Of a stretch of DNA of 25,035 nt, positions 22,560 through 25,035 are shown piece after piece. Every line of letters begins with the position of its first letter. Positions within the stretch are counted from its first letter, which is position 1. Under the pieces are notes generated by a model, which saw only the letters and a list, made by a program, of their open reading frames with translations, did no database searches and was not told where the DNA came from. The position numbers and the translations under genes are program-made. Source of the stretch: Candidatus Zixiibacteriota bacterium (GTDB taxonomy: Bacteria; Zixibacteria; MSB-5A5; SM23-73-2); NCBI GenBank assembly GCA_030615745.1, contig JAUWYR010000036.1, positions 1 to 25,035 on the forward strand. Reading direction: 5' to 3'.

Positions 22560-22573
22560 TTTAGAACTTCCTT

Positions 22574-23347
22574 TTAGAATTTATATGCTAAAGTAAAAAT
22601 TAAATTATCACTGGCAGAAAGAAGTGGATCCCACGAGCTGATTCGTGTCACATGTAATTTGTAAGCGAGTTTCAAGGAGAAATTACCATATAGATAATAA
22701 CGAATCCCCAGTCTGATTGAAGCGTTCGTTCCAGACAACAAGGTCAGGAGTTTTGCAGGCGATTCATCTTCCTCTTCCGTATCCACCATCCGCAAGCCCA
22801 AAGAAAGGATACTCAACCGGAAGGAACCTTCCGCCTGAAGAGCGGGTCGTATCGGAAAGATGATCTCAGAACTAACTCCAAGAGAAAACAACCCAGCAAA
22901 TGATTGCGAATAGTCAAATCCTGAAACAGCGACATTCTGTTTGTTATGAAAAATGTATATTCCCATTGAGGGTCCAAGAAACGCATAGACATCTCTTGTG
23001 AACAACGACATTTGGGACAAAGGATAAAGAAATCCCTGATTGAGTGAAAATTGTATGATGTCTGCCGAGATGTTATAGTTTTTTATTTTTGATGAGCTCC
23101 GATACTCTAAATCCAGATAGTAGCCGTATTTGTTGTGAAACCGAGACCAGCTAGCCTTAAACAACGGAAGTGTACCCGAATATTTCTCTTTAGAAATATA
23201 CTCATCACGAACGGAATAGTTGCCTAGACCGTATTCAACCGAAATGCCTCTGGGAAATACAGTTCGGTGACTCAGCGAGTCTTGCCCAAAAGATTTTCCA
23301 GCAAATAATAAAATCGCTAAACTAATAAAAATAAATTTGATTGTCAT
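22574..23347 (-). CDS. Putative outer membrane beta-barrel protein
   Basis: A 257-residue protein with signal peptide (M-T-I-K-FIFISLAILLFAGKSFGQ) followed by alternating hydrophobic/polar strands with many aromatic residues: G-I-S-V-E-Y-G-L-G-N-Y, Y-G-Y-Y-L-D-L-E-Y, Y-A-F-L-G-P-S-M-G-I-Y-I-F, F-S-L-G-V-S-S-E-I, S-I-R-L-G-I-R-Y-Y-L-Y and the final L-I-F-T-L-A-Y-K-F ending in Phe, the usual signal for barrel insertion. I do not recognise a family. The frame is open to 23407, but the ATG at 23347, with GGAG 7 nt before it, gives a clean signal peptide. It forms a two-gene operon with the S41 peptidase lipoprotein and shares its richer G/C codon use. Confidence 0.78.
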   Translation of the reverse strand: MTIKFIFISLAILLFAGKSFGQDSLSHRTVFPRGISVEYGLGNYSVRDEYISKEKYSGTLPLFKASWSRFHNKYGYYLDLEYRSSSKIKNYNISADIIQFSLNQGFLYPLSQMSLFTRDVYAFLGPSMGIYIFHNKQNVAVSGFDYSQSFAGLFSLGVSSEIIFPIRPALQAEGSFRLSILSLGLRMVDTEEEDESPAKLLTLLSGTNASIRLGIRYYLYGNFSLKLAYKLHVTRISSWDPLLSASDNLIFTLAYKF

Positions 23348-23628
23348 TTTCATTCTCCAATTAAGTATTTTGAATAATGATTGCATAACTGCACTTGGGC
23401 TATTCAACTAAGTTTATTATGAATAGTAATTTCGATAATTTCCATTTTAGCTAAAGCCATATGCTTTTCAAATACAAATCTATAGGAATTAAACGCCAGC
23501 TGACAATGTTTATCTTGTTCCGCATAACACTCCTTTATATTTGATCAGTAAATAAATCTATACTTAACGCTCTCCGATGTCAAATTATTTCAACGAAGTC
23601 TTTGAAAAACTCATATTATCAATGCGCC

Positions 23629-23717
23629 GTCATTGCGAGGCTTGTCCCGAGCGTGAGCGAGGGAACTCGACGAAGTCCCGCCGTTGGCGGGACCACGCCC
23701 TTCGGGCTCGCAATGAC
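23629..23717. repeat. Dispersed palindromic element (GTCATTGCGAG type)
   Basis: GTCATTGCGAG (23629-23639) and CTCGCAATGAC (23707-23717) are perfect 11-bp inverted ends; inside is the hairpin CCCGCC-GTT-GGCGGG and a G/C-rich body. This type is well known as scattered intergenic repeats in several bacterial groups. It starts 28 nt beyond the end of the dehydrogenase gene. The 397-bp gap 23348-23744 holds this element and otherwise A/T-rich sequence in which I see no gene. Confidence 0.88.
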
Positions 23718-23744
23718 AAAAAACCATGCTTTTTCAGAGACCTC

Positions 23745-24863
23745 TTACAATTTTCTTGCCACCTCATTAGCCACATCCAAAGTGGATGAATCCCCTTCCA
23801 TATCATAAGTTTTTACCTTCCCCTCTTTTATCACCTTCGCGATAGCAGATTCTAAGCTTAAGGCTTTATCTGTCTCTTCTAACCAGTCAAGCATCAACTT
23901 TGTAGCTAAAAGCATCGCAGTTGGATTGACCTTATACAAACCAGCATATTTAGGTGCAGAACCGTGGGTTGGTTCGAATAAAGCATAATCATCACCTATA
24001 TTCCCGGATGAGGCAAACCCCAACCCTCCTACTAACTGGGCACAAAGGTCTGATATTATATCACCGAACATATTGGAGGTGACCAGAACATCATAATCCT
24101 GTGGATTTTTTATAAGCCACATACACATGGCATCGATATTTGTCTCCCAGAGCTCGATTTCAGGGTATTCTCTGGCGATCTTTCTTGCCTCCCTTATCAT
24201 CAACCCTGATGTTTCCCTTATCACATTTGGCTTCTCAACTATTGTAACTGATCTTCTTTTATGTTTTTTTGCATATTCGAAAGCATCCCTCACTATATTT
24301 TGCGCTGCAACTCTTGTGACTATTCGCAGAGATACTGCAATATCCTCCAGAGGTGTCTTTTCGAATTTTCTCATCCTCTGATGGTGTTTTAATAAAACAT
24401 CCATCACTTCAGAAGGGAGAGGATGAAACTCCACCCCTGAATACAAATCCTCAGTGTTCTCTCTGAAAACAACTATGTCGATATCATCCCTGTAGTTCAA
24501 TGGATTTCCAAAATATGCTTTGCACGGTCTTAAGTTAGTTCTTAAATTAAACTTCTGACGAATCTTTACAATTGGGCTGTAGTATGCATATCCTTTCCCT
24601 TTCAAAGCTGGATCAAGCTCCAATTCAGCCTCCTCCTTGGGCTTTGAGGTTATTGCGCCAAAAAGGCAACAATCGGTATTTTTCAAAAGGTCAACAGTCC
24701 TTTCAGGCAAAGGATTCCCCTCAGATTTCCAGAACTCCCATCCAACATCGCCAGGAATATATTCTGCATCCAAACCTATTCTTTTTAGAATAATTCTTGC
24801 TGCTTCCATCACATCCATTCCAATTCCATCCCCGGATAGCCATGCTATTTTGTATTTTGCCAT
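23745..24863 (-). CDS. Isocitrate/isopropylmalate dehydrogenase family protein (probably NADP-type isocitrate dehydrogenase)
   Basis: A 372-residue beta-decarboxylating dehydrogenase. Motifs are GDGIGMDVM (11-19), Y-SPIVKIRQ (95-103) with Ser96 and Arg102, Arg112, FRENTEDLYSG (133-143) with Arg134 and Tyr141, the E-K-PNV loop with Lys211, N-I-D-A-M (Asp244), N-M-F-G-D-I-I-S-D (Asp268, Asp272) and T-HGSAPKYAG (299-308). The Ser in the substrate loop favours isocitrate over isopropylmalate, and Lys305-Tyr306 match the 2'-phosphate-binding Lys-Tyr of NADP isocitrate dehydrogenases. No leu genes are near. The frame extends to 24947, but the ATG at 24863 with AGGGGA upstream starts the fold and lies after the stop of the preceding gene, 16 nt away. 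Confidence 0.93.
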   Translation of the reverse strand: MAKYKIAWLSGDGIGMDVMEAARIILKRIGLDAEYIPGDVGWEFWKSEGNPLPERTVDLLKNTDCCLFGAITSKPKEEAELELDPALKGKGYAYYSPIVKIRQKFNLRTNLRPCKAYFGNPLNYRDDIDIVVFRENTEDLYSGVEFHPLPSEVMDVLLKHHQRMRKFEKTPLEDIAVSLRIVTRVAAQNIVRDAFEYAKKHKRRSVTIVEKPNVIRETSGLMIREARKIAREYPEIELWETNIDAMCMWLIKNPQDYDVLVTSNMFGDIISDLCAQLVGGLGFASSGNIGDDYALFEPTHGSAPKYAGLYKVNPTAMLLATKLMLDWLEETDKALSLESAIAKVIKEGKVKTYDMEGDSSTLDVANEVARKL

Positions 24864-24879
24864 AAGATTTCCCCTTATT

Positions 24880-25035
24880 TTAAAATCTAATATTAAAAGA
24901 TACCCTGTGGGTATTTCCCAAATCTGAGCCATAAGGAACAAAAGCATAATCTAAACCATAAGATTTGACTTTCAATCCAAATCCCAAACTATAACTTTTC
25001 TCATCATATCCGAACTGATAACCACCTCTCAAAGC
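24880..25035 (-). CDS. PorV/PorQ-like outer membrane protein, C-terminal end (runs off the right edge)
   Basis: Fifty-one codons are visible from the window edge to TAA at 24882-24880. The peptide has the end typical of PorV/PorQ (UPF0164-like) barrels: A-L-R-G-G-Y-Q-F-G-Y-D, S-L-G-F-G-L-K, Y-G-L-D-Y-A-F-V-P-Y-G, L-G-N-T-H-R-V-S-F-N-I-R-F with terminal Phe. These proteins accompany type IX secretion in FCB bacteria, which fits the FlgD-like sorting domain on the protein at 10099. The dehydrogenase follows 16 nt later on the same strand and may be co-transcribed. Confidence 0.82.
   Translation of the reverse strand, partial: ALRGGYQFGYDEKSYSLGFGLKVKSYGLDYAFVPYGSDLGNTHRVSFNIRF

Overview
The window looks like a piece of a low-G+C, Gram-negative (two-membrane) bacterial chromosome, probably from an uncultivated candidate phylum of the FCB superphylum (Zixibacteria, WOR-3 or KSB1-like lineages are plausible; the exact phylum cannot be fixed from this sequence). 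The evidence is a TamB/Omp85 pair, a secreted C1A peptidase ending in a dockerin, a secreted protein ending in a FlgD-like/type IX-style sorting domain, a PorV/PorQ-like C-terminus at the right edge, a DUF2723 membrane protein start at the left edge, and many intergenic palindromic repeats. The standard genetic code is in use: several ordinary genes end in TGA with tight overlaps onto the next gene.

Left part (1-4060, minus strand): a complete riboflavin operon, ribD-ribE-ribBA-ribH-nusB, then the start of a DUF2723 membrane protein. It is preceded by a clear FMN riboswitch and a sigma70-type promoter that would start RNA almost exactly at the riboswitch. The RibD reductase half is shortened and divergent. 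Divergently oriented is a secreted papain-like peptidase with dockerin (4145-5539), closed by a strong terminator and followed by tRNA-Phe(GAA) on the minus strand.

Middle (5950-11050, mostly minus strand): a row of small Cys/metal-type genes (MBL-fold hydrolase, a DUF6485-like Cys-rich protein, a DUF2284 protein) separated by two near-identical copies of a pyrimidine-rich repeat; a radical SAM protein; the C-terminal remnant of an ISNCY-type transposase with its terminal repeat; and a type IV pilin-like gene whose reading frame is interrupted by one TGA and then continues cleanly for 54 codons with convincing pilin sequence. A secreted protein with a FlgD-like tail and a small zinc-ribbon membrane protein follow.

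Right part: a strong promoter drives tamB plus an Omp85 (BamA/TamA) protein; then come a class I amidotransferase (PuuD-like) and thiE overlapping by 4 nt. After them is a 600-bp repeat-rich gap holding a duplicated thiE 3' end, a second IS-terminus-like sequence that matches the one about 10 kb away, and a run of hairpins. An orphan NtrB-like sensor kinase follows, then four consecutive hairpins, a two-gene islet of different base composition (S41 peptidase lipoprotein and an outer-membrane barrel), another dispersed palindromic element, and an isocitrate/isopropylmalate-type dehydrogenase downstream of a PorV/PorQ-like gene.

The most interesting items are the in-frame TGA in the pilin gene, with a downstream hairpin and a CGG-TGA context, and the dense set of intergenic repeats. 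No CRISPR array, rRNA or complete mobile element was seen.
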